This document shows positions 7,927-16,280 of a stretch of DNA of 45,494 nt, one piece after another. The stretch comes from an uncultured Pelagibacteraceae bacterium (GTDB lineage: Bacteria; Pseudomonadota; Alphaproteobacteria; Pelagibacterales; Pelagibacteraceae). Numbering within the stretch: position 1 is the stretch's first letter; the number at the start of each line of letters is the position of its first letter. Location: positions 1 to 45,494 of the forward strand of contig CACPLE010000005.1 of the NCBI GenBank assembly GCA_902634695.1, given 5' to 3'. A program made the position numbers and the translations under genes. The notes beneath the pieces were generated by a model. It was not told the origin of the DNA. It made no database searches and was given only the letters and a program-made list of their open reading frames with translations.

Positions 7927-8869
7927 AAAAAGAAGAGCTTTTATTATTGGGTTAAAATCTAAAGCTTTAACAAAAAAAGAAAAATTATTTTTACGAAAGT
8001 ATAAGCCGTGGGGTGTAATTTTGTTTTCTAGAAACATTCAAAATTTTCAGCAAGTTAAAAAATTAATTTTTGAAATAAAATCTATTTTTCGTGATAAAAA
8101 CTACCCTGTTCTTATTGATCAGGAGGGTGGAAGAGTAAACAGGCTTAATAAGTTTATAGAATCATCTATTTTTTCAGGAGAATACTTTGGCAATCTTTAT
8201 AGACATAATAAAAATAAATTTTCTACTTATTTCAAAATTTATATTAATCAAACTGCTTATCTTCTTAATGAATTAGGAATTAATATTAATACAGTTCCAG
8301 TTTTGGATTTAAGAAGAAATAAAACAAGTTCTATAATTGGTGACAGATCTTATTCATCATCAAAAAAAAATGTATCAAAAATTGGCGACATTTGTATAGA
8401 AGAATTTAACAAATCAAAAATAGGTACAGTTATAAAACACATCCCAGGACATGGTTTAGCAAAAGTTGATAGTCATAAAAAAACACCAATAGTTAAAAAT
8501 AAACTTTCGTATTTATTAAAAAATGATTTTTCTGCTTTTAAAAAGAAAAAATCTTTTTTCGCAATGACAGCACATGTAATTTATAAAAATATTGACGATA
8601 AATATACAGCCACTCATTCATCAAAAATCATTAAATTGATTAGAAAAAAAATAGGTTTTAAAAACATCATCATGTCTGATGATATTTCAATGAAAGCACT
8701 AAAATATTCATTAAAAGTAAATATTCTTAAAGCCTTATCCGCAGGTTGTAATTTAATTTTACACTGTAATGCTAATTATTCAGAAATGAGAATTGTTGCT
8801 GAAAATAGTCCATTACTAGACAAATTCATTATTAAAAAAACATCACAATTTTATAACTTTTTAAGCTAA
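7919..8869 (+). CDS. nagZ: Beta-N-acetylhexosaminidase (GH3) NagZ
   Basis: 316 residues of glycoside hydrolase family 3. It removes GlcNAc from anhydro-muropeptides during cytosolic cell-wall recycling. Key motifs: IDQEGGRVNRL near residues 67-77, KHIPGHG (173-179), the Asp-Ser-His catalytic acid/base loop (184-186) and the nucleophile region MSDDISM with Asp254. No signal peptide, as expected for NagZ. Fits with the MltB-type transglycosylase and D-Ala-D-Ala carboxypeptidase encoded near 30 kb. Confidence 0.92.
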   Translation: MIKKRRAFIIGLKSKALTKKEKLFLRKYKPWGVILFSRNIQNFQQVKKLIFEIKSIFRDKNYPVLIDQEGGRVNRLNKFIESSIFSGEYFGNLYRHNKNKFSTYFKIYINQTAYLLNELGININTVPVLDLRRNKTSSIIGDRSYSSSKKNVSKIGDICIEEFNKSKIGTVIKHIPGHGLAKVDSHKKTPIVKNKLSYLLKNDFSAFKKKKSFFAMTAHVIYKNIDDKYTATHSSKIIKLIRKKIGFKNIIMSDDISMKALKYSLKVNILKALSAGCNLILHCNANYSEMRIVAENSPLLDKFIIKKTSQFYNFLS

Positions 8870-8880
8870 TATTTACATTT

Positions 8881-9615
8881 ATGACAAGTGATTCAAATCT
8901 TTTCGAAGTTGATTTAAATAATTATTCTGGTCCATTAGATGTGCTTTTGGATTTAGCTAAATCTCAAAAAGTTAATTTGGAAAATATATCTGTAACTAAC
9001 TTAGCCGATCAATTTCATGAATTTATTACAAAAGCAAAAAATTTAAATTTAGAATTAGCTTCTGAATATTTGCTTATGGCAACTTGGTTAACATATTTAA
9101 AATCAAAACTATTATTACCTGAATCAGATGAAGAAGAATTTAAAGCTTTAGAAGTGGCAGAAAAATTAAAATTACAACTTAAAAAATTAGAATTAATTCG
9201 TCTTTTATCTGACCAAATGCTTAAAAGAAAAAGGCTAGGTAGAGAAATATTTCTAAGAGGAATGAAAGGAAAGATTAAATCTATTTATAGCTCAACATAT
9301 TCTTTAACTCTTTATGAGCTTATAAAATCTTATTCCTCAACTATTATGAAAAGAGATTTTCAGAGAATAAATATACCTAAACTTCCTGTCCTTACCACTG
9401 AAGATGGAATTAAACGAATTAAGGAATTTTTTGGTAAACTTGTAGAATGGAAAAACCTTAATGATTTGTTGCCTAAAAATTTTTCATACGAAAAAAACCA
9501 AAGACGAACAGGAACAGCAGGTTTGTTTGCTGGATCTTTAGAATTGGCAAAAGAAGGAAATTTATTAATCAAACAAAATAAATTATTTGATGATATTTTT
9601 ATAAAAGAAAATTAA
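8881..9615 (+). CDS. scpA: Segregation and condensation protein A
   Basis: 244-residue kleisin subunit of the SMC-ScpAB condensin. The N-terminal FSGPLDVLL-type motif appears as NNYSGPLDVLLDLA, followed by the ASEYLLMATWLTYLKSKLLL helix (about 59-80), both typical of ScpA. It bridges the SMC heads and organises chromosome segregation. Ends in a TAATG junction with scpB, so the two are coupled. Confidence 0.93.
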   Translation: MTSDSNLFEVDLNNYSGPLDVLLDLAKSQKVNLENISVTNLADQFHEFITKAKNLNLELASEYLLMATWLTYLKSKLLLPESDEEEFKALEVAEKLKLQLKKLELIRLLSDQMLKRKRLGREIFLRGMKGKIKSIYSSTYSLTLYELIKSYSSTIMKRDFQRINIPKLPVLTTEDGIKRIKEFFGKLVEWKNLNDLLPKNFSYEKNQRRTGTAGLFAGSLELAKEGNLLIKQNKLFDDIFIKEN

Positions 9616-10304
9616 TGAACAAAATAAAAAAAAATAATATAGTTAACTTTCCATCTAATCTTAGCGAAGTTGAAAAAGAAGTCGAGGCTATTATTTTTGC
9701 AGCAGCCGAACCTTTAGATATTGAAACAATTGAATCTAAGATTTCTAAGAAGGGCAATGTATTAAAGATCTTAGAGAAATTAGAAGAGACGTATTCAAAA
9801 CGTGGTATAAATTTAGTGTGTATATCTAATAAATGGTCGTTTAGAACTTCACCTTCATTATCAAAATTAATGTCTCAACAAAGAACTGTTGAAAAAAAAT
9901 TATCTCAAGCTGCAATAGAAACATTAGCTATAATTGTTTACCACCAACCTGTTACCAGATCTGAGATTGAAGAAATAAGAGGTGTTGCGTTTGGAACAAA
10001 TACTTTAGACATACTGATGGAGCAAAATTGGGTTAAACCACATGGAAGAAAAGATGTTCCTGGACGTCCTATTCAATATGTTACAACTGATAACTTTCTA
10101 AGTCATTTTAATTTACAAAAACTGTCAGACCTTCCAACAGTAGATGAATTAGGATCGGCAGGATTAATTGATAGTGCTAATATAGATGCATCTATATTTG
10201 GAACTGGAAAGTTTTATAAAGAAAAGCAAGACGATAAAAAGGAAAACATATATTCAAATATAGATGAAATGTTAAATAGCACCTTAAAATCTGAAGACGA
10301 ATAG
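9615..10304 (+). CDS. scpB: Segregation and condensation protein B
   Basis: 229 residues. Two winged-helix modules are indicated by the VEAIIFAAAEPLD start (about residue 22) and by ALETLAII-type QAAIETLAIIVYHQPVTRSE, then the signature loop GRKDVPGRPIQYVTT near residue 145. ScpB dimers bind ScpA in the condensin complex. The tail after about residue 190 is acidic and Lys-rich with no recognisable domain. Shares one base with the scpA stop. Confidence 0.93.
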   Translation: MNKIKKNNIVNFPSNLSEVEKEVEAIIFAAAEPLDIETIESKISKKGNVLKILEKLEETYSKRGINLVCISNKWSFRTSPSLSKLMSQQRTVEKKLSQAAIETLAIIVYHQPVTRSEIEEIRGVAFGTNTLDILMEQNWVKPHGRKDVPGRPIQYVTTDNFLSHFNLQKLSDLPTVDELGSAGLIDSANIDASIFGTGKFYKEKQDDKKENIYSNIDEMLNSTLKSEDE

Positions 10305-10350
10305 CAAAAAGACACTTCCAAATAAATCATAAACAATGTATAAAGTTTGA

Positions 10351-10554
10351 ATGAGTATAGGTTTTTGGCAAATCGCAATAGTAGTAATTCTAGTCGTTCT
10401 CCTATTTGGAAGAGGAAAAATTTCAAGTTTGATGGGCGATGTCGCTAAAGGAATTAAAAGTTTTAAAAAAGGTATGGCTTCCGACGCTACAGAAGATTCT
10501 GAAACAAAAAATATTTCAGAAAACAATCAAGACTCTAACAATAATAAAGAATAA
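10351..10554 (+). CDS. tatA: Twin-arginine translocase subunit TatA
   Basis: 67 residues. A short N-terminal membrane helix ([20 protein letters not shown]) is followed by the amphipathic helix ([10 protein letters not shown]) and an acidic, Gln/Asn-rich tail. TatA oligomers form the pore for folded proteins. First gene of tatABC, 46 bp after scpB. Confidence 0.93.
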   Translation: MSIGFWQIAIVVILVVLLFGRGKISSLMGDVAKGIKSFKKGMASDATEDSETKNISENNQDSNNNKE

Positions 10555-10559
10555 TTCAA

Positions 10560-10787
10560 ATGCCACAGATTGGCTGGTTTGAGATATTAATAATAGTATC
10601 TATTTCAATTTTGGTTATTGGGCCAAAAGATTTTCCTTTAGTTTTAAAAAAAATAGGTTCATGGATTGGATCATTTAAAAGATATATTTCCAATATTCAA
10701 AAAGAAGTAACAGATATTACTGATAATGATTTGGAAATAGATCCAGTAGATAAAAATAAAAATGATAAAAAAGATGCCAAAGAATGA
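10560..10787 (+). CDS. tatB: Twin-arginine translocase subunit TatB
   Basis: 75 residues, shorter than most TatB proteins (about 100-180). The N-terminal helix WFEILIIVSISILVIGPKDFP contains the Glu and GPKD/GPKE-type motif that separates TatB from TatA, followed by an amphipathic helix (VLKKIGSWIGSFKRYI) and an acidic Lys-rich tail. Forms the substrate receptor with TatC. Overlaps the start of tatC. Confidence 0.92.
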   Translation: MPQIGWFEILIIVSISILVIGPKDFPLVLKKIGSWIGSFKRYISNIQKEVTDITDNDLEIDPVDKNKNDKKDAKE

Positions 10788-11538
10788 TAAAGAAGGTGGC
10801 TTTATTAGCCACTTAACAGAATTAAGAACTAGATTAATTCATTCATTAATATTTCTTTCTATATTTTTTATAATTTGTTATTTTTTTTCTGAATATATTT
10901 ATGGTTTTCTAGTAAACCCATATGCAGAGGCTGTAAAAGAAAGTAATTTAGACAGAAGATTAATTTTTACTGCCTTACAGGAAACTTTTTTAACATATCT
11001 AAAGGTTGCTTTTTTTGCATCTTTTTTTGTCACTAGTCCTTTTATACTAATTCAAGTATGGAAATTTATTGCGCCGGGTTTGTATGATCATGAAAAATCT
11101 GCAATCATGCCATATTTAGTTCTTACACCAATTTTATTTTTTTTGGGTGGTGCTTTAGTTTATTATTTAGTCATGCCACTTGCTATTAAGTTTTTCTTAT
11201 CTTTTGAAAGCAGTGGTATTGTTACAAATTTGCCAATTCAACTAGAAGCTAAAGTAAATGAATATCTTTCTCTTATTATGAAATTAATTTTTGCTTTTGG
11301 TCTAAGTTTTCAATTACCAGTAGTACTTAGTTTGTTAGCTAGAATTGGTGCTGTAGACTCAGAATTCTTAAAAACTAGAAGAAAATATGTGGTTGTTATA
11401 ATTTTTGCAGCAGCAGCAATATTAACGCCTCCTGACCCTATTACCCAAATAGGTTTAGCAATTCCTCTTTTAATTTTATATGAATTATCTATTTTATCAG
11501 TAAGTATAATTGAAAAAAAATCTAAAGAAAATGCATAA
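10762..11538 (+). CDS. tatC: Twin-arginine translocase subunit TatC
   Basis: 258 residues, six membrane helices. FISHLTELRTRLIHS near the N-terminus is the TatC signature (HLxELRxRL) that binds the twin-arginine motif. PFILIQVWKFIAPGLYDHEK and ILTPPDPITQ are further family blocks. Met1 (10762) and Met5 (10774) are both possible starts, each inside tatB. A possible Tat substrate in this window is the M48 lipoprotein at 24.6 kb. Confidence 0.95.
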   Translation: MIKKMPKNDKEGGFISHLTELRTRLIHSLIFLSIFFIICYFFSEYIYGFLVNPYAEAVKESNLDRRLIFTALQETFLTYLKVAFFASFFVTSPFILIQVWKFIAPGLYDHEKSAIMPYLVLTPILFFLGGALVYYLVMPLAIKFFLSFESSGIVTNLPIQLEAKVNEYLSLIMKLIFAFGLSFQLPVVLSLLARIGAVDSEFLKTRRKYVVVIIFAAAAILTPPDPITQIGLAIPLLILYELSILSVSIIEKKSKENA

Positions 11539-12790
11539 TATTAAAGATATTAGAGAAAACCCTCAAGAATTCAAAAAGAATTTGGAAGATAGATTTGTTG
11601 ATATTAAATTAGAAAAAATACTTTCTCTAGATGAAACTAATAGAAAGTTTATTCTTTCAAAAGAAACTCTGGAAAAACAAAAAAAAGATATATCAAAATC
11701 AAAAGATCCAAAGTTATTTTCTAAATCAAAAGAAATTTCTGAACAAATATCCAAACTAGCGGCTGATCAATTAAAAATTAAAAACGAATTAGACGATATA
11801 TTAAAATCTTTACCCAATGTAGCTTTGAAGGATGTTCCTATCGGAAAAGATGAAAAATTTAATAAAGAAATATCTAAAACAGGTGAAATAAAAAAATTTT
11901 CATTTAAACCAAAATCTCACTATGAAATTGGTGAAAAACTTAAAATGTTTGATTTTGATTTAGCAACTAAAACTACTGGTTCCAGATTTGTTTTTGTTAA
12001 AGGTAAACTAGCTCAATTAGAAAGAGCTATATCTAATTTTATGATAGATAGTCATATTACTAACAATGGTTATGAAGAAATATCACCACCATTGATGGCT
12101 TCTGATGATACAATGTATGGAACAGGTCAACTGCCAAAATTCGAAAACGATCAATTTGAAATCAAACTTGATGAAGACAGTGGTAGAAAATTTTTGATAC
12201 CGACAGCAGAAGTTATTTTAACCAATATGGTAAAAAATCAAATCTTAAATTATAAAAATTTACCAATTCGATTAGTAGCATCAACTCCATGTTTTAGAAA
12301 AGAAGCGGGTAGTTATGGTAAAGATACTAGGGGAATGATTAGACAACATCAATTTTACAAAGTTGAGCTTGTTAGTATAGTAGATCCAATAAATTGTTTA
12401 AATGAATTGGAAAGAATGACAAATTGTGCAACCAAAATACTTGATGATTTAAAATTGCCTTATAGAAAAATAATTTTATCTACTGGTGATATGGGTTTTA
12501 GTGCAGAAAAAACCTATGATATAGAAGTATGGATACCTTCTGAAAATAAATACAGAGAAATTTCTAGTTGCTCATCATGCGGAACCTTTCAAGCAAAAAG
12601 AATGAAATCAAGATTTAAAAATGAAGCTAATGAAACAAAATTTGTTGGAACTTTAAATGGAAGCGGATTAGCAGTAGGTCGTACTTTAATTGCTATTTTA
12701 GAAAATTATCAAAATGAAGATGGTTCTATTGACGTACCAGAAGTTCTTAAACCTTACATGAATAATCTTAATAAAATTACATCGAATTAA
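11531..12790 (+). CDS. serS: Seryl-tRNA synthetase
   Basis: Class II synthetase, 419 residues from the chosen start MHNIKDIRENP, which matches the family N-terminus. An in-frame Met seven codons upstream adds only Lys-rich residues inside tatC and is less likely. The N-terminal coiled coil (about 25-105) binds the long arm of tRNA-Ser. Motif 2 is FRKEAGSYGKDTRGMIRQHQF and motif 3 is GSGLAVGRTLIAILENYQ. ISSCSSCGTFQAKRM is the usual serine-site segment. The 3' end of tatC overlaps the start. Confidence 0.96.
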   Translation: MHNIKDIRENPQEFKKNLEDRFVDIKLEKILSLDETNRKFILSKETLEKQKKDISKSKDPKLFSKSKEISEQISKLAADQLKIKNELDDILKSLPNVALKDVPIGKDEKFNKEISKTGEIKKFSFKPKSHYEIGEKLKMFDFDLATKTTGSRFVFVKGKLAQLERAISNFMIDSHITNNGYEEISPPLMASDDTMYGTGQLPKFENDQFEIKLDEDSGRKFLIPTAEVILTNMVKNQILNYKNLPIRLVASTPCFRKEAGSYGKDTRGMIRQHQFYKVELVSIVDPINCLNELERMTNCATKILDDLKLPYRKIILSTGDMGFSAEKTYDIEVWIPSENKYREISSCSSCGTFQAKRMKSRFKNEANETKFVGTLNGSGLAVGRTLIAILENYQNEDGSIDVPEVLKPYMNNLNKITSN

Positions 12791-12793
12791 AGA

Positions 12794-12840
12794 TTGTCTT
12801 AATTAAACATATAGTATAAATAAAAGAAAAACTTAAGGAG
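12794..12840 (+). promoter_or_regulatory. Candidate promoter and strong Shine-Dalgarno for yajC-secDF
   Basis: The 54-bp gap between serS and yajC holds TTGTCT (12794-12799) and TATAAA (12815-12820) with a 15-bp spacer, then AAGGAG (12835-12840) four bases before the ATG. Strong Shine-Dalgarno sequences are rare in this window, so this one stands out. The spacer is shorter than ideal, so the -35 call is weak. Confidence 0.4.
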
Positions 12841-12844
12841 CAGA

Positions 12845-13132
12845 ATGTCAGCATCAGGAATTGGTCAATTTATACCATTAATACTTATTTTTATAATTTT
12901 TTACTTTTTCTTAATTAGGCCACAGCAAAAAAAAGTTAAAGAGCATAAGTTGATGGTCGAAAATTTAAAAAGAGGAGATGAAGTAATAACATCAGGTGGA
13001 ATTATTGGTACTGTTGAAAGAATAATTGATAATGATAAAGCAGAAATATTAATTGGTGATGATACTAAAGTCGAAATTATTAAATCAACTGGTATACAGA
13101 GTTTATTAAAACCAGAGGCAACAAAAAAATAG
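12845..13132 (+). CDS. yajC: Sec translocase accessory subunit YajC
   Basis: 95 residues. One N-terminal membrane helix (about 9-24) is followed by [13 protein letters not shown], the YajC signature, then a small soluble domain with [15 protein letters not shown]. Associates with SecDF in the holotranslocon. Lies directly before secD as in most bacteria. Confidence 0.95.
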   Translation: MSASGIGQFIPLILIFIIFYFFLIRPQQKKVKEHKLMVENLKRGDEVITSGGIIGTVERIIDNDKAEILIGDDTKVEIIKSTGIQSLLKPEATKK

Positions 13133-13144
13133 CATTAATTTTCA

Positions 13145-14707
13145 GTGTTATACTTTTCTAGAATTAAAATAATAACAGTAGTAATTTTTACTTCAATTTT
13201 TATATGTCTTACCTTAACAAATTTTGTAAAAATTGATGATAATTTATTTAAAAAAAAAATTAATCTTGGATTAGATTTACAAGGAGGCTCATATTTACTT
13301 TTAGAAATTGACAACCAACCTGTAATCACACAAAAACTACAAAATAAACTATCTTCATTAAGAAAATATTTTAAAGAGAATAATATTACTTATAAAAATC
13401 TTAAAATTGTAGGGGACAATTTGATTTCTTTTGAATTAAAAAATGATCAAGTTGAATCTTTTAATACATTATTAGAAAGCAAAGATAATGATAACCTTAT
13501 TAATCCATATTATCAAAGATATAAAAGTCATGAATATGATGTAAATATTTCTGAAAATATATTTAATTTAAAATTTTCAAAATACGGTTTAGTAGAATTA
13601 AAAAAATCTTCTCTTAATCAAGCCTTAGAAATTGTAAGAAGACGTATAGATGAAGTTGGTACTAATGAACCAAATATACTAAGAAGAGGCAGCGATAGAA
13701 TATTGGTGGAATTACCTGGTCTTGATGATCCTGAAAGAATAAAATCTTTACTTGGTAAAACTGCAAACTTAACTTTTAGATTTGTTTCACAAGATAATGA
13801 ATCAGGTTTTGGTTCAGAAAAATTATTTTCCGTCGATGATGATGAAGAATTAATTGTAAGCAAAAGAATTATTCTTAGTGGTGAAAATTTAGTAGACGCA
13901 CAACCACGAATGGACAACCAATCAAATGAAACTGTTGTATCTTTTACACTTGACAGAGTAGGAGCCAAAAGATTTGGAAAAGCAACAACCTCTGGTATTG
14001 GTAAAAGACTAGCCATTGTTCTAGATGGTGAAATTATTAGCGCACCAGTAGTTAGAGACGCAATTGTAAGTGGATCAGGTCAAATCAGTGGTGATTTTAC
14101 TTTTCAATCAGCAACTGACCTTTCTTTATTATTAAGATCTGGAGCTTTACCAGCACCCATGAACATTATTGAGGAAAGAACTGTAGGACCTGACTTAGGA
14201 AAAGATTCTATTAATGCAGGTATTATAGCTTTGATAATTGGATTTTCATTAGTAATAATTTTTATGTTTTACAAATATAGATTCTTTGGTTTGATAGCTA
14301 ATATTGCTTTAATAATAAATTTATTTTTATTAATAGGTGTTCTGACATTATTTGAGGCAACACTAACTTTACCTGGTATAGCGGGAATAATATTAACAGT
14401 CGGTATGGCGGTTGATGCAAATGTACTAATTTTTGAAAGAATTAAAGAAGAAACAAAAATTGAAAAAAATCATATTATAGCTTTTGATAGTGGTTACACT
14501 AGATCTAGAACTGCAGTAATTGATGCAAACATTACAACACTTATTTCAGCAGTAATTTTATTTTTTCTTGGGTCAGGACCTGTTAAAGGTTTTTCGGTTA
14601 CTTTAGGAGTTGGCATATTTACAACAATGTTTTCTGTTTATTACATAGCAAGATTATTAACATCGTTTTATGTAAACAAAAATAAAAATAAAGAAAGCTT
14701 GATATAA
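13145..14707 (+). CDS. secD: Protein translocase subunit SecD
   Basis: 520-residue RND-family membrane protein that uses proton flow to pull exported proteins through SecYEG. Begins with GTG (reads Met-Leu-Tyr-Phe). There is no nearby ATG before the first membrane helix. LGLDLQGGSYLLLEID (about residue 40) is the SecD signature. A periplasmic domain with RRRIDEVGTNEPNI follows, then five C-terminal helices including VGMAVDANVLIFERIKEE (about residue 425). Ends in a TAATG junction with secF. Confidence 0.95.
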   Translation: MLYFSRIKIITVVIFTSIFICLTLTNFVKIDDNLFKKKINLGLDLQGGSYLLLEIDNQPVITQKLQNKLSSLRKYFKENNITYKNLKIVGDNLISFELKNDQVESFNTLLESKDNDNLINPYYQRYKSHEYDVNISENIFNLKFSKYGLVELKKSSLNQALEIVRRRIDEVGTNEPNILRRGSDRILVELPGLDDPERIKSLLGKTANLTFRFVSQDNESGFGSEKLFSVDDDEELIVSKRIILSGENLVDAQPRMDNQSNETVVSFTLDRVGAKRFGKATTSGIGKRLAIVLDGEIISAPVVRDAIVSGSGQISGDFTFQSATDLSLLLRSGALPAPMNIIEERTVGPDLGKDSINAGIIALIIGFSLVIIFMFYKYRFFGLIANIALIINLFLLIGVLTLFEATLTLPGIAGIILTVGMAVDANVLIFERIKEETKIEKNHIIAFDSGYTRSRTAVIDANITTLISAVILFFLGSGPVKGFSVTLGVGIFTTMFSVYYIARLLTSFYVNKNKNKESLI

Positions 14708-15651
14708 TGGAAGATTATAAAATAAATTTAAAAAACTACAATTTAGAAAAGAAATCAAAATATAATTTTAATAAATATTTAAATTTTTTTAATCTTATTT
14801 CAATAACTTTGGTTATAATTTCGTTAATACTTTTATTTTTCAAAGGTCTAAATTTTGGTGTAGATTTTAAGGGTGGAACTTTAATTGAATTAAGAGCAAC
14901 AGATAAACAAATTACCATTTCTCAATTAAGGCAGTCATTTTTGAACATGAATCTTGGAGATGTTAACATTAAAGAATTTGGTAAAAATGATGATTATTTA
15001 ATTAAGTTTGAAAAAAAAGAAGATAATAACCCAAATTTAATTAATGAAATCAAAAAAGATTTAATTAAATCTATTGGGGAAGGTTTCAATTTTAGAAGAG
15101 TTGAAAATGTTGGTCCTAAAGTTAGTGCAGAACTTTTAAAATCAGGAATTATTGCTATTGCTCTTTCTTTAACAGCTATGCTTATATATATTTGGATACG
15201 TTTTGAATGGCAATTTAGTATTGGAGCTATCTTAGCACTTTTTCATGATGTTTTTTTAACTTTAGGAATTTTTTCATTATTTAATCTTGAAATTAATTTA
15301 TCTATAGTTGCAGCAATTTTAACTATTGTTGGTTATTCGATGAATGATACTGTTGTTATATACGACCGTGTACGAGAAAATTTAAAAAAATTTTCTGATA
15401 TTAAAATTTTTGACTTAACAAATCTTTCAATAAATGAAACTTTATCAAGAACAATAATAACGTCCGTTACAACTTTATTAGCATTAGTTTCTATTTATAT
15501 ATTTGGTGGTGAAATTCTTAGAGGTTTTTCTCTTGCAATGATATTAGGCGTGATATTTGGTACCTATTCTTCAATGTATATTGCAAACTCAGTTTTGATT
15601 AAACTAAATGTTAGTCAAAAAACAATTTTAAAAGAAGAAGATAAAAATTAA
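14707..15651 (+). CDS. secF: Protein translocase subunit SecF
   Basis: 314 residues. GLNFGVDFKGGTLIELR (about 47-64) is the SecF signature, VGPKVSAELLKSGI precedes the helix bundle, and YSMNDTVVIYDRVRENL (about residue 215) is the conserved proton-path region. Works as a heterodimer with SecD. The 3' end overlaps the convergent PuuD-like gene by 4 bp, with TTAA serving as a stop codon on both strands. Confidence 0.95.
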   Translation: MEDYKINLKNYNLEKKSKYNFNKYLNFFNLISITLVIISLILLFFKGLNFGVDFKGGTLIELRATDKQITISQLRQSFLNMNLGDVNIKEFGKNDDYLIKFEKKEDNNPNLINEIKKDLIKSIGEGFNFRRVENVGPKVSAELLKSGIIAIALSLTAMLIYIWIRFEWQFSIGAILALFHDVFLTLGIFSLFNLEINLSIVAAILTIVGYSMNDTVVIYDRVRENLKKFSDIKIFDLTNLSINETLSRTIITSVTTLLALVSIYIFGGEILRGFSLAMILGVIFGTYSSMYIANSVLIKLNVSQKTILKEEDKN

Positions 15652-16268
15652 TATAAATTTTGAGCTGCAACCATCGATAACAACATTGGCAGAGATAATA
15701 AAGTATTTGTTCTAGAAAATAACATTGCAGTTTTTGCAGATTTAGCTTTTAAATCAGGATCACATTCCACTATTCCAAGAGCTCTTTTTTGATTAGGCCA
15801 AATAACAAACCAAACATTAAAAGCCATAATTAAACCTAACCACATTCCTATACCTATTGCAGTATTTTTTCCGCCACCGCTTCCTATACCTAAAGCCATA
15901 GCTTGATGAACATAACCATTTAAATAAGCAACTATTAAACCTGTAACAATAGTTGCTAGAGCAGCCCATCTAAACCAAAATAGAGCAGCTGGAGCTATTA
16001 CTTTTCCAATTGCTGGTTTTTGTTCGTCAGGGATTTTGCCCATATTTGGAATTTGAACAAAATTAAAATACCATAATAATCCTATCCACATTACTCCTGA
16101 GATTACATGCAAATATCTAAATAACCAGCTCCAAAAAAGCATATCAAAATCAAAACCATCATTTCCAAAAAATAAACCTAAAAATAAAATTAACGATAAT
16201 GCTAATGAAACATGTATAGTTTTAGATAGCGATTTAAGAATTTCTCCCATTCCAATATTATATATCAA
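15648..16268 (-). CDS. PuuD/urate oxidase N-terminal-like membrane protein
   Basis: 206-residue membrane protein with about six helices. The arrangement RYLHVISGVMWIGLLWYFNFVQIPNM (His54, with His19 in the previous helix), PAALFWFRW and VWFVIWPNQKRALG resembles the membrane domain of the PuuD urate hydroxylase family (Urate_ox_N). Classical PuuD carries a C-terminal cytochrome c domain. No CxxCH motif is present here, so enzyme function is uncertain. The start could also be Met7. Convergent with secF and 12 bp downstream of uvrA, so probably its operon partner. Confidence 0.65.
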   Translation of the reverse strand: MIYNIGMGEILKSLSKTIHVSLALSLILFLGLFFGNDGFDFDMLFWSWLFRYLHVISGVMWIGLLWYFNFVQIPNMGKIPDEQKPAIGKVIAPAALFWFRWAALATIVTGLIVAYLNGYVHQAMALGIGSGGGKNTAIGIGMWLGLIMAFNVWFVIWPNQKRALGIVECDPDLKAKSAKTAMLFSRTNTLLSLPMLLSMVAAQNLY

Positions 16269-16280
16269 TATAGGTAAATT

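Noticed and set aside
13618-14016. A 132-codon leftward reading frame inside secD
   Set aside because: It is a shadow of the conserved SecD frame with Ser/Leu-rich filler and no domain.
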